Source: UBA6055 sp965214085
Lineage (GTDB): Bacteria; Chloroflexota; Anaerolineae; Aggregatilineales; Phototrophicaceae
DNA: 64,000 nucleotides
Assembly (NCBI GenBank): GCA_965214085.1
Contig: OZ243937.1
Location: 3,720,001-3,784,000 of the forward strand
Direction: 5' to 3'
Below, piece by piece: positions 1 to 8,722 of this stretch. Both the position numbers and the translations under genes were made by a program. Positions within the stretch are counted from its first letter, which is position 1. Every line of letters starts with the position of its first letter. The notes under the pieces were generated by a model. It saw only the letters and a program-made list of their open reading frames with translations, did no database searches and was not told where the DNA came from.

Positions 1-502
1 GGGCCGGGGCCGGATTCAGCAGGGTCAGCGCGCCCAATTCTTTGGCTAGCGACAGCGCCGCCGCGACAGTCTCCGCCGGCGCTTCAAACTGGGCCATCAG
101 GATATCGCACTCGCCGATTAGCTCAGCGCAGTCCGCCACGTGCTGTGGCGTCAAGCGCAGGTTTGCGCCCATATCGACGGTGATCCAGTTCTCGCCGGAT
201 GGCAGCACATTGACGAACCCGACCCCGCTGGTCGCGCCCGGGACCCGGTGGATATGCTCAGTTTCCAAGCCCTCTTCGGCATAGAGCCGGGTGGCGCGCT
301 CGCCAAAAACGTCGTCGCCCACACAAGCCAGCATGCGCACATCGGCGCCAAGGCGCGCGGCCGCGATGGCTTGATTGCTGCCTTTGCCGCCGGGTCCCAT
401 GTCCAGACCTTCGCCGACAAGGCTTTCGCCCAAAGCGGGCAGGCGCGGCACACGGATCGTCAGCGCCTCAACATAGCTGCCTAGTACAAATATCTTGGTC
501 AC
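1..502 (-). CDS. rbsK: PfkB-family sugar kinase, probably ribokinase (3' end outside window)
   Basis: The minus strand encodes the first 167 residues of a PfkB-fold carbohydrate kinase, which phosphorylates a sugar such as ribose with ATP. The N-terminal strand with GSYVEAL, the family signature GPGGKGSNQAIAAARLGADV and the following CVGDDVFGE segment are diagnostic of the ribokinase branch; this part holds the sugar-binding lid and not the ATP-binding C-terminus. I chose the GTG at 502 because the protein aligns from there; no strong ribosome-binding site is visible. Substrate identity is inferred from the family. The gene runs off the left edge. Confidence 0.85.
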   Translation of the reverse strand, partial: MTKIFVLGSYVEALTIRVPRLPALGESLVGEGLDMGPGGKGSNQAIAAARLGADVRMLACVGDDVFGERATRLYAEEGLETEHIHRVPGATSGVGFVNVLPSGENWITVDMGANLRLTPQHVADCAELIGECDILMAQFEAPAETVAAALSLAKELGALTLLNPAPA

Positions 503-550
503 GTCAGAAGTCCCAACCAGAATGCGTTATATACAAATTAAAGACTGTTC

Positions 551-582
551 TCTATGCCCTCTGTGTCTTTGTGGTTAGGTTT
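551..582. repeat. CTCTGTGTCTTTGTGG-type short array
   Basis: An AT-rich intergenic stretch between the kinase and the hydroxylase carries one CTCTGTGTCTTTGTGG unit. It belongs to the same CACAAAG/CACAGAG family found in both orientations throughout the intergenic DNA of this window. No gene is visible in 503-725 apart from a possible hydroxylase promoter. Confidence 0.6.
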
Positions 583-725
583 AAGTTTGTATCAGGTAAA
601 TAGTCCTCAGATGCATTTTGATGCGATTGCTCTGCTCTCAGTATCCCCTAATTTGTGACGCCTTGCCTGAAAGGGTTATACTTTACTGCATAATACATAT
701 TCTTGAGGCGGAGAGGTTAATCGAA

Positions 726-1736
726 ATGGCGAATATAAGCGCGGAACGAGACGGCTTGGCTGACGGCATGCCGCGTGACGAGCGCGGTTATTGGAGACCG
801 GAAGGAGACGTCGGCGCGCCCAACCCATGGTTCACCTGGCCGCCGCAGCCGCGGGCCGCCGTCCAATGGCTGAAAGAGTATTTGTGGCCCTACAATATTT
901 TATTCATGATCGTGGCGCTTGTGACTTGGTTATACCTGACACCGGAGATGGCGCGGATGACCGAATTCCGCGCCGGCTGGATGCTCGAAATCTTCCTGCG
1001 CAACCAGATTATGTTGATTGTCTATGCGTCAGCGCTGCATATAAGCATGTGGACGCTTAAGTCGCAGGGATATCAATACAAGCTGTCGCTGAATTGGATG
1101 AGCAAAAGTCGCAAATTCCTCTGGAACGATCAAGTGCGCGACAATATGTTCTGGAGCATCGCCAGCGCTGGCACAATCTGGACGGGCTTTGAAGTGCTGA
1201 TGCACTATGCCTACGCCAATGGCTTCATCCCCTATCTTGACCCGCGCGAGCAGCCAATCGCCTTCGCGTTGATCCTCTTCCTTTCGCCGCTTTGGTACAA
1301 TTTTTACTTTTATTGGGGGCACCGCCTGCTGCACGTGAAGTTTCTATACCGAGCGGTGCATCATGTGCATCACCGCAATATCGAAGTCGGACCCTGGTCG
1401 GGCTTGTCGCAGCACCCGATTGAACACGTTGTGATGTACGCGAGCATGTTGATCCATGGGCTCATCGGCGCGCATCCTATCAATATGATATTCGGGGGGC
1501 AGCTCGTGACCTTCGGCTCGATTACCGGTCACGGCGGCTTCGAGGAGATTGTCGTCAAAGACAATCTGAAGATCTCTTACGGCAACTATTGGCATTCGCT
1601 GCATCATCGCTACTTCGAGTGCAATTACGGCGAACCGACTATTCCGCTTGATCACCTGTTCGGCACCAACTTCGATGGTTCGCCTGAGGCGCGCGAGAAG
1701 ATGCTGGCCAGGATGCGCGCCATGCACGGGGCTTGA
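726..1736 (+). CDS. Sterol desaturase / fatty acid hydroxylase family membrane protein, copy 1
   Basis: A 336-residue integral membrane di-iron oxygenase-like protein. The family (FA_hydroxylase superfamily) uses histidine clusters to bind two irons and hydroxylate or desaturate lipids. The clusters are visible: HRLLH at about 199-203, HHVHH at 212-216, and H290 with HH at 293-294 in a HSLHHRYFECNYG block. Several membrane segments precede them (about 55-75, 90-110, 145-160, 180-198). I chose the ATG at 726 over an upstream in-frame start because it aligns with the start of the paralog at 5704 (both begin MAN-S-ERDGLADGMPRDERGYW) and is preceded by GAGAGG. The natural substrate is unknown. 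It lies upstream of a carbohydrate ABC importer. Confidence 0.85.
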   Translation: MANISAERDGLADGMPRDERGYWRPEGDVGAPNPWFTWPPQPRAAVQWLKEYLWPYNILFMIVALVTWLYLTPEMARMTEFRAGWMLEIFLRNQIMLIVYASALHISMWTLKSQGYQYKLSLNWMSKSRKFLWNDQVRDNMFWSIASAGTIWTGFEVLMHYAYANGFIPYLDPREQPIAFALILFLSPLWYNFYFYWGHRLLHVKFLYRAVHHVHHRNIEVGPWSGLSQHPIEHVVMYASMLIHGLIGAHPINMIFGGQLVTFGSITGHGGFEEIVVKDNLKISYGNYWHSLHHRYFECNYGEPTIPLDHLFGTNFDGSPEAREKMLARMRAMHGA

Positions 1737-1746
1737 GCTACGGCAA

Positions 1747-2101
1747 TGTATCGAATTCGGTTGAAATTCAATTTCACCACAAAGACACAAAGGCACAAAG
1801 CACACAAAGAATATGGCATTTTTCGATTGAGTTTCTCGGTGCGCTCATTTCTCGCCGGGCAATCGCATCAAAATCGATAAATGACGAATTTATTTTCAAA
1901 CTAACAAATTGTAGGGGCGAGCCTTGGCTCGCCCATGAAATTTGGCAGAAAATCACCTTTTTATTGCGTCCTTCATTGGCATATTTTCGGATATATCTCG
2001 GAGTTCTTGGCGCCCCAGTGTTGAAAATATTAGATGCGATTGTCCTGGCATTTCTCGGTGTCCTAAATGCTGTAGTATCTGTATCAACCGAAAAGGATAC
2101 A
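1747..2101 (+). mobile_element. MITE-like element family 1, copy A (355 bp)
   Basis: An AT-rich element whose ends are imperfect inverted repeats: TGTATCGAATTCGGTTGA on the left and the complement of TGTATCCTTTTCGGTTGA on the right. It contains a CACAAAG tandem stretch near the left end and the palindrome TAGGGGCGAGCC-TTGGCTCGCCC in the middle. CGGCAA occurs just outside the left end (1741-1746) and just outside the right end (2108-2113), a probable target duplication. No conserved reading frame is present, so it would be non-autonomous. Near-identical copies lie at 24642 and 39816. Confidence 0.8.
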
Positions 2102-2205
2102 TTTCCCCGGCAAAGCTAAATTTGACAGCCACTGGCGCATTGGTTACCATTTCCTCATTGTAGCAATCGGATTATATTTATATGTTGCCACTATTCTTAG
2201 TTTCA

Positions 2206-2214
2206 CCCCCCCCC
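2206..2214 (+). promoter_or_regulatory. C9 homopolymer upstream of the solute-binding protein gene
   Basis: Nine consecutive C residues lie about 155 bp upstream of the start of the solute-binding protein at 2369. The rest of 2114-2368 has no gene that I can support; it includes AT-rich DNA likely to hold the operon promoter and an AAGGAG ribosome-binding site before 2369. A second C9 tract sits upstream of the other sugar-importer binding protein (10028-10036), so the tract may be a length-variable regulatory element. That function is inferred. Confidence 0.35.
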
Positions 2215-2368
2215 TAGGTCATATCTGTTCTCATCGCCCGAAGGCTGGCATTTCCGTCGCCCCGCTCGCCGAGCCGAGCGTGGCATGTTGAAGCTGGCCT
2301 GGCGCGTCTGTGGGAGCGGCTGTGCAAATATTTTGTATCGGCATTGTTCAGACTAAAGGAGAAAGATA

Positions 2369-3631
2369 ATGTATAAGATTATTTTGATCGCGCTGTCGTT
2401 TGCGCTCGCCCTAGCAGGCAGCGTGGCGGCGCAAGATGAACCCATCGAGATCGACTGGGCGAACGACGCGGCCTGGCACGAGGCAGGTCAAGATGCCCTT
2501 GGCGAGGCCTCGCTTGACGTAACTGGCATCGGCATCAACACGGTGATTTTCTCCTCGACGGATTCTTACCAGGCTGCGGTGCGCGGCGCGCTACCAACCG
2601 ACGACGCTTTCCCGCTTTTTGACTGGTGGTTTGGCTATCGCATGAAAGACCTGGTGGACGCGGGGCTGCTTGCGGATGTCACCGATGTCTGGCAACGGCA
2701 TATTGACAACGGCGGATACCCGGCAAGCATGATGGGTTCGTTCGGCTTTGACGGGCGCGCCTATGGGTTGCCGAAGATGATCAACTACTGGGTCGTCTTT
2801 TACAACGCGCATATCTTTGCCGAACATGGTCTCGAAATTCCGACCACATGGGACGAACTGATGGCGACTGCGGAAACTCTCAAGAGCAACGACGTAACCC
2901 CCTTTGGTCTGGATGTGGTAGGTTGTCGCTGGTGCAGCTTCATCTGGTTTGAAGAAATGATGGTGCGCGCTGATCCCGCCCTCTATCAAAGTTTGATGTC
3001 CGGCGAGACAGCCTACAATGACCCCCAGGTGGTCGCCATTATGGAACAGTGGCGTGATCTGCTGGATGCGGGCTACTTCTCGCAGCCAGGCGACTTCGCC
3101 GAACTGGACGGCGCCGCGGAAGAATTTGTGAACGGCAGCTTTGGCATGTTTCTGATTGGCGACTGGTTTACAGCCGCCCTCGAGCGCGCCGGTTTCATAG
3201 TCGGTGAGGACTATGGCGTTTTCGTCATGCCAGGAATCACTGAAGCCGGGAATCGCAGCCTGATCATTGAAGGGCGTCCGTTGCTGATTGCCGAAAACTC
3301 TCCGCAGCGCGATGTCGCGCTCGAGTTTGCGGATTACTTCATGGGCGTAGAAGGGCAAACCGTCTGGGCGGAAACAAGCGACATCAACTCGCCCAATCTG
3401 CTGGCGCCCGAAGAGACTCGCCCGGGACATCTGGTTGATTTGGCGAATGCAGTCGCCAATGGCGAGTACGAGCTTTATACGCGTTATTGGGAAGCCACGC
3501 CGCCTCAAATCGTCGAACAGGTGGTTGATTTACTCGGCCAGTTTGTGATAGACCCGGCTGCCTTGCAGACGACGCTGGACGGCGCGGAGCAGATTGCTCA
3601 GGATTACTGGGCAAGCGCTGGCAGCGAATAG
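2369..3631 (+). CDS. Carbohydrate ABC transporter solute-binding protein
   Basis: A 420-residue extracytoplasmic binding protein (family 1, MalE/UgpB type). It has an N-terminal Sec signal peptide with an AxA-type cleavage site (SVAAQD) and no lipobox cysteine, so it appears to be released rather than lipidated. The body has typical lobe features, such as GRAYGLPKMINYWVVFYN and a late F-W-rich segment with DPAALQTTLDGAEQIAQDYW. It probably captures an oligosaccharide or polyol and passes it to the permeases encoded next. AAGGAG precedes the ATG. The exact ligand cannot be read from sequence. It starts a three-gene operon with no ATPase, so a shared MsmX/MalK-type ATPase must be encoded elsewhere. 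Confidence 0.88.
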   Translation: MYKIILIALSFALALAGSVAAQDEPIEIDWANDAAWHEAGQDALGEASLDVTGIGINTVIFSSTDSYQAAVRGALPTDDAFPLFDWWFGYRMKDLVDAGLLADVTDVWQRHIDNGGYPASMMGSFGFDGRAYGLPKMINYWVVFYNAHIFAEHGLEIPTTWDELMATAETLKSNDVTPFGLDVVGCRWCSFIWFEEMMVRADPALYQSLMSGETAYNDPQVVAIMEQWRDLLDAGYFSQPGDFAELDGAAEEFVNGSFGMFLIGDWFTAALERAGFIVGEDYGVFVMPGITEAGNRSLIIEGRPLLIAENSPQRDVALEFADYFMGVEGQTVWAETSDINSPNLLAPEETRPGHLVDLANAVANGEYELYTRYWEATPPQIVEQVVDLLGQFVIDPAALQTTLDGAEQIAQDYWASAGSE

Positions 3632-3745
3632 AATCTGGCATTGGGGAGGCGTGTAAAGCGCCTTTCCAATCATTCTCAATGTAAGCGGGCCGGTTACGCG
3701 ATACAAAACAAAGTGAGCAATGAGCCGCTTCGTAGTGAGGTAACT

Positions 3746-4660
3746 GTGACACGGCTGGGCCGGGCGACTCCCAAAGCGCCCACACGCGCGCAGGCGCTGT
3801 TCCGCAAGGCTGAACCTTATCTTTATCTTCTGCCTGCGCTTTTACTCGTTGGCGGACTGTTGCTTTATTCGGTCGCGCATACCTTGGCCATAAGCTTTAC
3901 CGATTGGGATCTAATCACCCCACCCCGTTTTGTGGGCCTGCAAAACTACATTGACGCCATCCGTGATCCGACTTTCAAAAGGTCATTCACAAACACTTTG
4001 GCGTGGACCGGCGGAAGCTTGCTGCTACCGGTCGGGGGCGGCCTGCTGCTAGCGGTAGTTTTGGAGCGAATCCCGGGACAGCAGGTTTTGAAAACGCTTA
4101 TCTATCTGCCCGCGATATTGTCCACGACGGTGGTCGCCGCTATATGGAGCTATGTCTACACGAACAATGGTGTCCTGAATGAAACACTGCGCTGGGCCGG
4201 TCTTGACGCGTTAGCGCGCCCATGGATGGTTTGGGCGCCGACAAACACGCTGGCGATGATCGTCGCAGCCTCATGGCGCGCGCTTGGCCCCAGTATGGTG
4301 CTGTTTCTCGTTGGCTTGCAGACAATACCAGCAGAAATCATCGAAGCTGCCAAGATTGACGGCGCCGGCGAGCGCTTACTGTTCTGGCGCATGAAACTAC
4401 CTTTGCTCAAGCCGATCACGGCGATCGTCGTCATCATGTCGGTCATCGGAAGCTTTATGACCTTTGATCTGGTCTGGGTGATGACCCAAGGCGGACCCGG
4501 ACGCTCATCCGAAACCTTGGCTGTGACAATGTACCGCCAGGCCTTTATCATGTGGAGAATGGGTTATGCCGGGGCTGTGGCAGTGATACTGTCTACGATT
4601 GTTCTGGTATTTTCTATCTCGTATTTGCGCGCGACATTGAAGCGAAGCGCCATATGGTAG
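3746..4660 (+). CDS. Carbohydrate ABC transporter permease, MalF/UgpA type
   Basis: A sugar-importer permease of about 304 residues with six predicted membrane segments. The EAA loop that contacts the ATPase is present near residues 195-215 (EIIEAAKIDGAGERLLFWRM). The open frame extends upstream to TTG 3641. I prefer the GTG at 3746 because GAGG lies five bases before it and the resulting length is normal for the family; GTG 3713 is an alternative. Its 3' end overlaps the start of the next permease by 7 bp, so the two are translationally coupled. Confidence 0.85.
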   Translation: MTRLGRATPKAPTRAQALFRKAEPYLYLLPALLLVGGLLLYSVAHTLAISFTDWDLITPPRFVGLQNYIDAIRDPTFKRSFTNTLAWTGGSLLLPVGGGLLLAVVLERIPGQQVLKTLIYLPAILSTTVVAAIWSYVYTNNGVLNETLRWAGLDALARPWMVWAPTNTLAMIVAASWRALGPSMVLFLVGLQTIPAEIIEAAKIDGAGERLLFWRMKLPLLKPITAIVVIMSVIGSFMTFDLVWVMTQGGPGRSSETLAVTMYRQAFIMWRMGYAGAVAVILSTIVLVFSISYLRATLKRSAIW

Positions 4661-5511
4661 AGAGACTGTCTATTCGGATACGCTCTTTCGACCGATTCCT
4701 CGCGCTGGGGCTGTTATGCTTATTCGCAATGGCTTGGGTTTTGCCACTGGCTATCGTGGTGCTGAGCAGTATGAAAACGCCCATCGAGCAATCGCAAAGC
4801 GCAATCCTGGCTCTCCCAGAGAATGCTGCAATGATCCTCGACAACATGAGGTCCGCTTCCGAATTGTCAGGCATCGGCAAGGGGATCCTAAGCAGTCTCA
4901 TTTACGCCTTCTTCGGTTCTGTGACAGCCGTCATCGTAGCATCTTCCGCGGCATATTCGATTGCCATGCTGAAAATCCGCTTCCCTTTCTTCTGGTTTCT
5001 GCTCATCTACAGCGGCACTGTCTTCCCCTTTCAGATGTATCTAATGCCCCTGTTTCAGATGTACCAGTCGGTCGGTCTTTATGATACACGCGTGGGAATG
5101 CTGCTCTTCTATTCGGCAATTGCTGTGCCCTTCTGTCTCTTTGTCTTCCGCAACTACTTCATCGGCATGCAGCAGGAAGTGTTTGAAGCAGCGGCATTGG
5201 ATGGGGCATCTTCCTTTCAAATCTATCTACGCATTCTCCTTCCAATGGCTAAAGCTCCCGCTCTTTTCCTGTTCGTGACGCAATTCAGTTGGATATGGAA
5301 TGATTTTCTCTTTGGGCAGGTGCTTGCGAAGTCGGACGATGTGCGACCGGTCATGGCGTCGCTGGCGATGCTCTCAGGCACATATGGCACCGGCACCATC
5401 CCGCAACAGATGGCTGGAGCGCTGACAGCATCGATTCCGACTCTCATCCTGTTCTTTGTTCTTCAAAAGCATTTTATGCAAGGCCTTATTTTGAACACAG
5501 CAGGTGAATAA
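4654..5511 (+). CDS. Carbohydrate ABC transporter permease, MalG/UgpE type
   Basis: A 285-residue inner-membrane permease and partner of the preceding one. It has an N-terminal hydrophobic segment, a periplasmic loop and the EAA motif (EVFEAAALDGASSFQIYLR). I chose ATG 4654, which overlaps the end of the upstream gene; a longer open frame back to 4552 only shadows that gene. The family imports sugars or polyols together with a binding protein. No ATPase follows; the next gene is a second copy of the hydroxylase. Confidence 0.87.
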   Translation: MVERLSIRIRSFDRFLALGLLCLFAMAWVLPLAIVVLSSMKTPIEQSQSAILALPENAAMILDNMRSASELSGIGKGILSSLIYAFFGSVTAVIVASSAAYSIAMLKIRFPFFWFLLIYSGTVFPFQMYLMPLFQMYQSVGLYDTRVGMLLFYSAIAVPFCLFVFRNYFIGMQQEVFEAAALDGASSFQIYLRILLPMAKAPALFLFVTQFSWIWNDFLFGQVLAKSDDVRPVMASLAMLSGTYGTGTIPQQMAGALTASIPTLILFFVLQKHFMQGLILNTAGE

Positions 5512-5703
5512 ATGATCCACCCATCTTCCGGACGAAACGATTGGCCATGTTTTTCTCCATTTGACGAGCGCGTTGGCATGGTTGAATCCATTCGACTGTG
5601 CAAGGCGCCATAATTATCACCTTCGTTTTGCCTGGGCAGGTTTGCGTGTGCCTCAACCCTGCGATAAGCTTGAATCGAATACATATTTAAAGGAAGATTT
5701 ACG

Positions 5704-6717
5704 ATGGCGAATTTAAGCGTAGAAAGAGACGGTCTTGCCGACGGCATGCCGCGTGACGAGCGCGGTTACTGGAAGCCGGACAAAGAGTTCGGCGTGCCGA
5801 ATCCAGTATTTACTTGGCCACCGCGTCCGCGTGTGATCGCCAAGTGGGCGAAAGATTACATTTGGCCTATCAATCTAATTTACATGATCGTGGCGACCGT
5901 GACCTGGATGTTCCTGACGCCGGAGATGGCGCGCATGAAAGAGTTCGGCGCCGGCTGGATTCTTGAGATATTCGCCCGCAACCAGATCATGCTGATCGCC
6001 TTGGCGACCGTATTGCATGTGCGTCTTTGGACAAATAAGGCGCAGGGATATCAATACAAGTGGTCGCCAAACTGGATGAGCAAGAGCAAGAAATTTCTGT
6101 GGAACGATCAGGTTCGCGATAATGCCTTTTGGAGCATAGCCAGCGCGGGCACGATATGGACCGGCTTCGAAGTGGTCATGCTCTGGGCTTACGCCAATGG
6201 CATCATCCCCTTCGTTGACCCGCGCGAGCAGCCGCTCTGGTTCCTCGTGATACTGGTACTGGTGCCGCTCTGGCGGGACTTCCACTTTTACTGGGCGCAC
6301 CGCCTGCTGCATGTGAAGTTCTTCTACAAAATCGCGCATTACGTGCACCACAAGAACATCGACATCGGACCTTGGTCAGGCTTGTCGATGCACCCAATCG
6401 AGCATCTGCTGTACTACACCTGCATGCTGATCCACTGGGTGGTGGCATCGCACCCCATCCACATGATCATGAACGGACAGCACGCCTCCTTCGCCGCGAT
6501 TACGGGTCACGGCGGCTTTGAAGATTTCGTGGTCAAAGACGGTGTGAAGGTCCAGTCCGGCGCTTCGTATTATCACTCGCTGCATCACCGCTATTTCGAG
6601 TGCAACTACGGCGAGATGGGCATGCCCTTTGACCACTGGTTTGGCACCAGCCACGATGGCAGCCCCGAAGCGCGGCAGAAAATGCTGGCGCGGAAGCGGG
6701 CCATGCATGGGAACTGA
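5704..6717 (+). CDS. Sterol desaturase / fatty acid hydroxylase family membrane protein, copy 2
   Basis: A 337-residue paralog of the protein at 726, clearly homologous over its whole length, with the same N-terminal DGLADGMPRDERGYW block, membrane segments and histidine clusters (HRLLH, HYVHH, HSLHHRYFECNYG). The predicted role is di-iron hydroxylation or desaturation of a membrane lipid. AAAGGAAG precedes the ATG. It lies between two sugar ABC importers pointing in opposite directions, and a strong terminator follows it. The repeated pairing of this hydroxylase with sugar importers suggests that the genes were duplicated as a module. Confidence 0.86.
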   Translation: MANLSVERDGLADGMPRDERGYWKPDKEFGVPNPVFTWPPRPRVIAKWAKDYIWPINLIYMIVATVTWMFLTPEMARMKEFGAGWILEIFARNQIMLIALATVLHVRLWTNKAQGYQYKWSPNWMSKSKKFLWNDQVRDNAFWSIASAGTIWTGFEVVMLWAYANGIIPFVDPREQPLWFLVILVLVPLWRDFHFYWAHRLLHVKFFYKIAHYVHHKNIDIGPWSGLSMHPIEHLLYYTCMLIHWVVASHPIHMIMNGQHASFAAITGHGGFEDFVVKDGVKVQSGASYYHSLHHRYFECNYGEMGMPFDHWFGTSHDGSPEARQKMLARKRAMHGN

Positions 6718-6744
6718 TTGGCAAGACAACGCTGACTGAAGAAG

Positions 6745-6778
6745 CACGCCCTCGACATGGGGGCGTGTTTTCGTTTTT
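6745..6778 (+). terminator. Rho-independent terminator after hydroxylase copy 2
   Basis: CACGCCC (6745-6751) pairs with GGGCGTG (6761-6767) around a 9-base loop, followed by TTTTCGTTTTT. It should end transcripts of the 5704 gene and shield the convergent ABC operon. Confidence 0.85.
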
Positions 6779-6814
6779 CCGAGTCGTTCCGATTTCTAGT
6801 GGGAGGGCCTGGCG

Positions 6815-7642
6815 CTAACCCCGCAATGAGCCTGCGGTCAAACCGGCGACGATATGCCGCTGCATGAAGATATAGAAGACGATCACGGGCGACACCGCCA
6901 GCACCAGCACCGGCATCATGATAGACCAGTCGGTCCACCATAAGCCAACACCGTTATAGACTTGCATGATCAGCGTCGATTTGTCATTGGAATACAAGAA
7001 CAGAAAACTCAAGATAAAGTCGTTCCAGATCCAGATCGCGTTGAAGATGATCAGCGTGGCTGTGACGGGCCGCAGCAAGGGAAAGACGATTTGCCAGAAG
7101 GTGCGCAGCACGCCGGCGCCATCGACAAATGCCGCCTCTTCCAGATCGCGTGGCATTGCTCGGATGAAGCCCGTGTACAAAAAAAGCGCAAACACTGCGC
7201 CATTGCTATGGAGAAGAATCAAGCCTTGGTAGGTATTGATCAGGCTCAGGTGCTTCATGATCAGGAATAGCGGCAGCATGGTTGTTTGCAGCGGGACCAT
7301 AAATCCCACCAGAAAGTACCAGCGCAGGAATCTCGTGAAGCGGTTGGGGCGCCGCGCGATGGCATAGGCCGCCATTGAACCCAAGACGACGATCAGGACG
7401 ACGGAGACCGAGGTGATGAGCAGCGAGTTAAATAAATGTCTGGAGAAGTCCATTAACTCCAGCGCACGGATGTAGTTTGAGAGGTTCAGGCTGGTTGGCA
7501 AAGCCAGCGGCGCCTCGACAATCTCCTTCTTTGTCTTGAAGGTGCTGACGAAGAGATAGTAAATCGGGATGAAGAATATGATGCAAAGGCCGAGCATGAT
7601 GCACTCGATGAATAGCGTGGCCAGCGTGTATTTCTTTCTCAT
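6815..7642 (-). CDS. Carbohydrate ABC transporter permease, MalG type (second importer)
   Basis: A 275-residue sugar-importer permease with six membrane segments and an EAA loop (DLEEAAFVDGAGVLRTFWQ). It overlaps the upstream permease gene by 4 bp and is the last gene of a minus-strand operon of binding protein, MalF-type and MalG-type permease. It is related to, but clearly different from, the importer at 4654. No ATPase accompanies it. Confidence 0.88.
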   Translation of the reverse strand: MRKKYTLATLFIECIMLGLCIIFFIPIYYLFVSTFKTKKEIVEAPLALPTSLNLSNYIRALELMDFSRHLFNSLLITSVSVVLIVVLGSMAAYAIARRPNRFTRFLRWYFLVGFMVPLQTTMLPLFLIMKHLSLINTYQGLILLHSNGAVFALFLYTGFIRAMPRDLEEAAFVDGAGVLRTFWQIVFPLLRPVTATLIIFNAIWIWNDFILSFLFLYSNDKSTLIMQVYNGVGLWWTDWSIMMPVLVLAVSPVIVFYIFMQRHIVAGLTAGSLRG

Positions 7643-8544
7643 GCCAGCTTCTCTTCGCGTCTGCCCATGACGGTGACTTGGAAAAAAGTCACCAGCGCGA
7701 TTAGCGCCAGAAACATCATCGACATCGCTGATGCAAAGCCAACGCGGCTGGAACCAATGCCTTCGATAATGATCGATTGGGTGACCATGGGTGTGGCATA
7801 ACCCGGCCCGCCCTCGGTCAAAGAAAAGGGCAGGTCAAACACTTTCAGGCTGGCCAGCAGCAGGAAGAGCACGCTTATCGTCATAGCGGGCGCAAGATTC
7901 GGGAAGGTGATATAGCGAAATTTCGCCCAGCCGCCAGCGCCGTCGATATCGGCCGCCTCGTACAGCGCCCGGTCGATCACCTGCAGGTTGGCAAGGTAGA
8001 TGCAGGCATGCCAACCGGTACTTGTCCAGACGGTCACGAGGATCAGCAAGATCATGGCTGACTGCGGATGCGCCAGCAGCAGCAGTTTCTTTTGGCCGGC
8101 GGACAGCAAAAGACTATTGACCAAGCCCTGGGACGAGGGCGATAAGACGAAATTCCAGATGTAACCCAGAAACAGGGCGCTGATGACAGACGGGAAGAAG
8201 AATATCGCCCGCTGCAGGTTGCGCGTGCGCATCTGCGAATCCAGCAGCAGCGCCAGCGGAATCGCCAACAGCGTGATGATAATCGGCACCGCGATTGCGT
8301 AGATAATGGTATTGGAAAAAGAGGTGGATACGGCGCGGGTGGATAAAGCCCGGACGTAGTTATCCAAGCCCACGAAATCAGGGTTGGGCGCCAGACCACT
8401 GAAATTGGTGAATGAATACAAGAATGTTTGAACGAGTGGAACGATGGTCAGGACGGTGTAAATTACAAACGCCGGCGCGACTAGAACCAGCCAGGGAAAT
8501 TCAATTCTCAACCACTGAAGGGATTCTGCGGGTGTTTTCCTCAT
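7639..8544 (-). CDS. Carbohydrate ABC transporter permease, MalF type (second importer)
   Basis: A 301-residue permease of the MalF/UgpA class. It has six membrane segments, the typical N-terminal FVIYTVLTIVPLVQTFLYSF helix and the EAA loop (ALYEAADIDGAGGWAKFRY). It starts with ATG at 8544, downstream of the binding-protein gene and a large hairpin, and is coupled to the MalG-type gene by a 4-bp overlap. Confidence 0.88.
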   Translation of the reverse strand: MRKTPAESLQWLRIEFPWLVLVAPAFVIYTVLTIVPLVQTFLYSFTNFSGLAPNPDFVGLDNYVRALSTRAVSTSFSNTIIYAIAVPIIITLLAIPLALLLDSQMRTRNLQRAIFFFPSVISALFLGYIWNFVLSPSSQGLVNSLLLSAGQKKLLLLAHPQSAMILLILVTVWTSTGWHACIYLANLQVIDRALYEAADIDGAGGWAKFRYITFPNLAPAMTISVLFLLLASLKVFDLPFSLTEGGPGYATPMVTQSIIIEGIGSSRVGFASAMSMMFLALIALVTFFQVTVMGRREEKLA

Positions 8545-8652
8545 GATTTCGGAAGGGATATCCTCTTTTCAGCTTGGGTAGAATCTCGCAACTCTAATGG
8601 TTGGACAAGCGTGTGGGTTAACAGGCGCGCTGCGTTGCGCCCTTATGTCAAG

Positions 8653-8687
8653 GACGGCAGGGTCTGCGCACTTACAGACCTGCCGTC
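8653..8687 (-). terminator. Large intercistronic hairpin between binding protein and permease genes
   Basis: Arms at 8653-8666 and 8675-8687 (GACGGCAGG-TCTG type, with one bulge) form a 13-bp stem with an 8-base loop. There is no clear U-run on the minus transcript. The position, directly after the binding-protein gene and before the permeases, matches hairpins known to cause partial termination or to protect binding-protein mRNA. That role is inferred. Confidence 0.6.
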
Positions 8688-8722
8688 GCTCTTCTTTCGC
8701 TCTTTGCGCAATGCGTCGGCGC

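Noticed and set aside
140..484. Open frame of 114 codons on the plus strand
   Set aside because: It is the complement of the PfkB-family kinase gene, whose signature motifs are clear on the minus strand.
1747..2101. Possible CRISPR or small-RNA gene in the CACAAAG array
   Set aside because: The units are 7-8 bp without spacers and lie inside a mobile-type element, unlike CRISPR repeats.
1733..2163. Two overlapping frames of 128 and 73 codons in the first MITE copy
   Set aside because: They lie inside the repeat element, stop at different points in the other copies and match no known domain.
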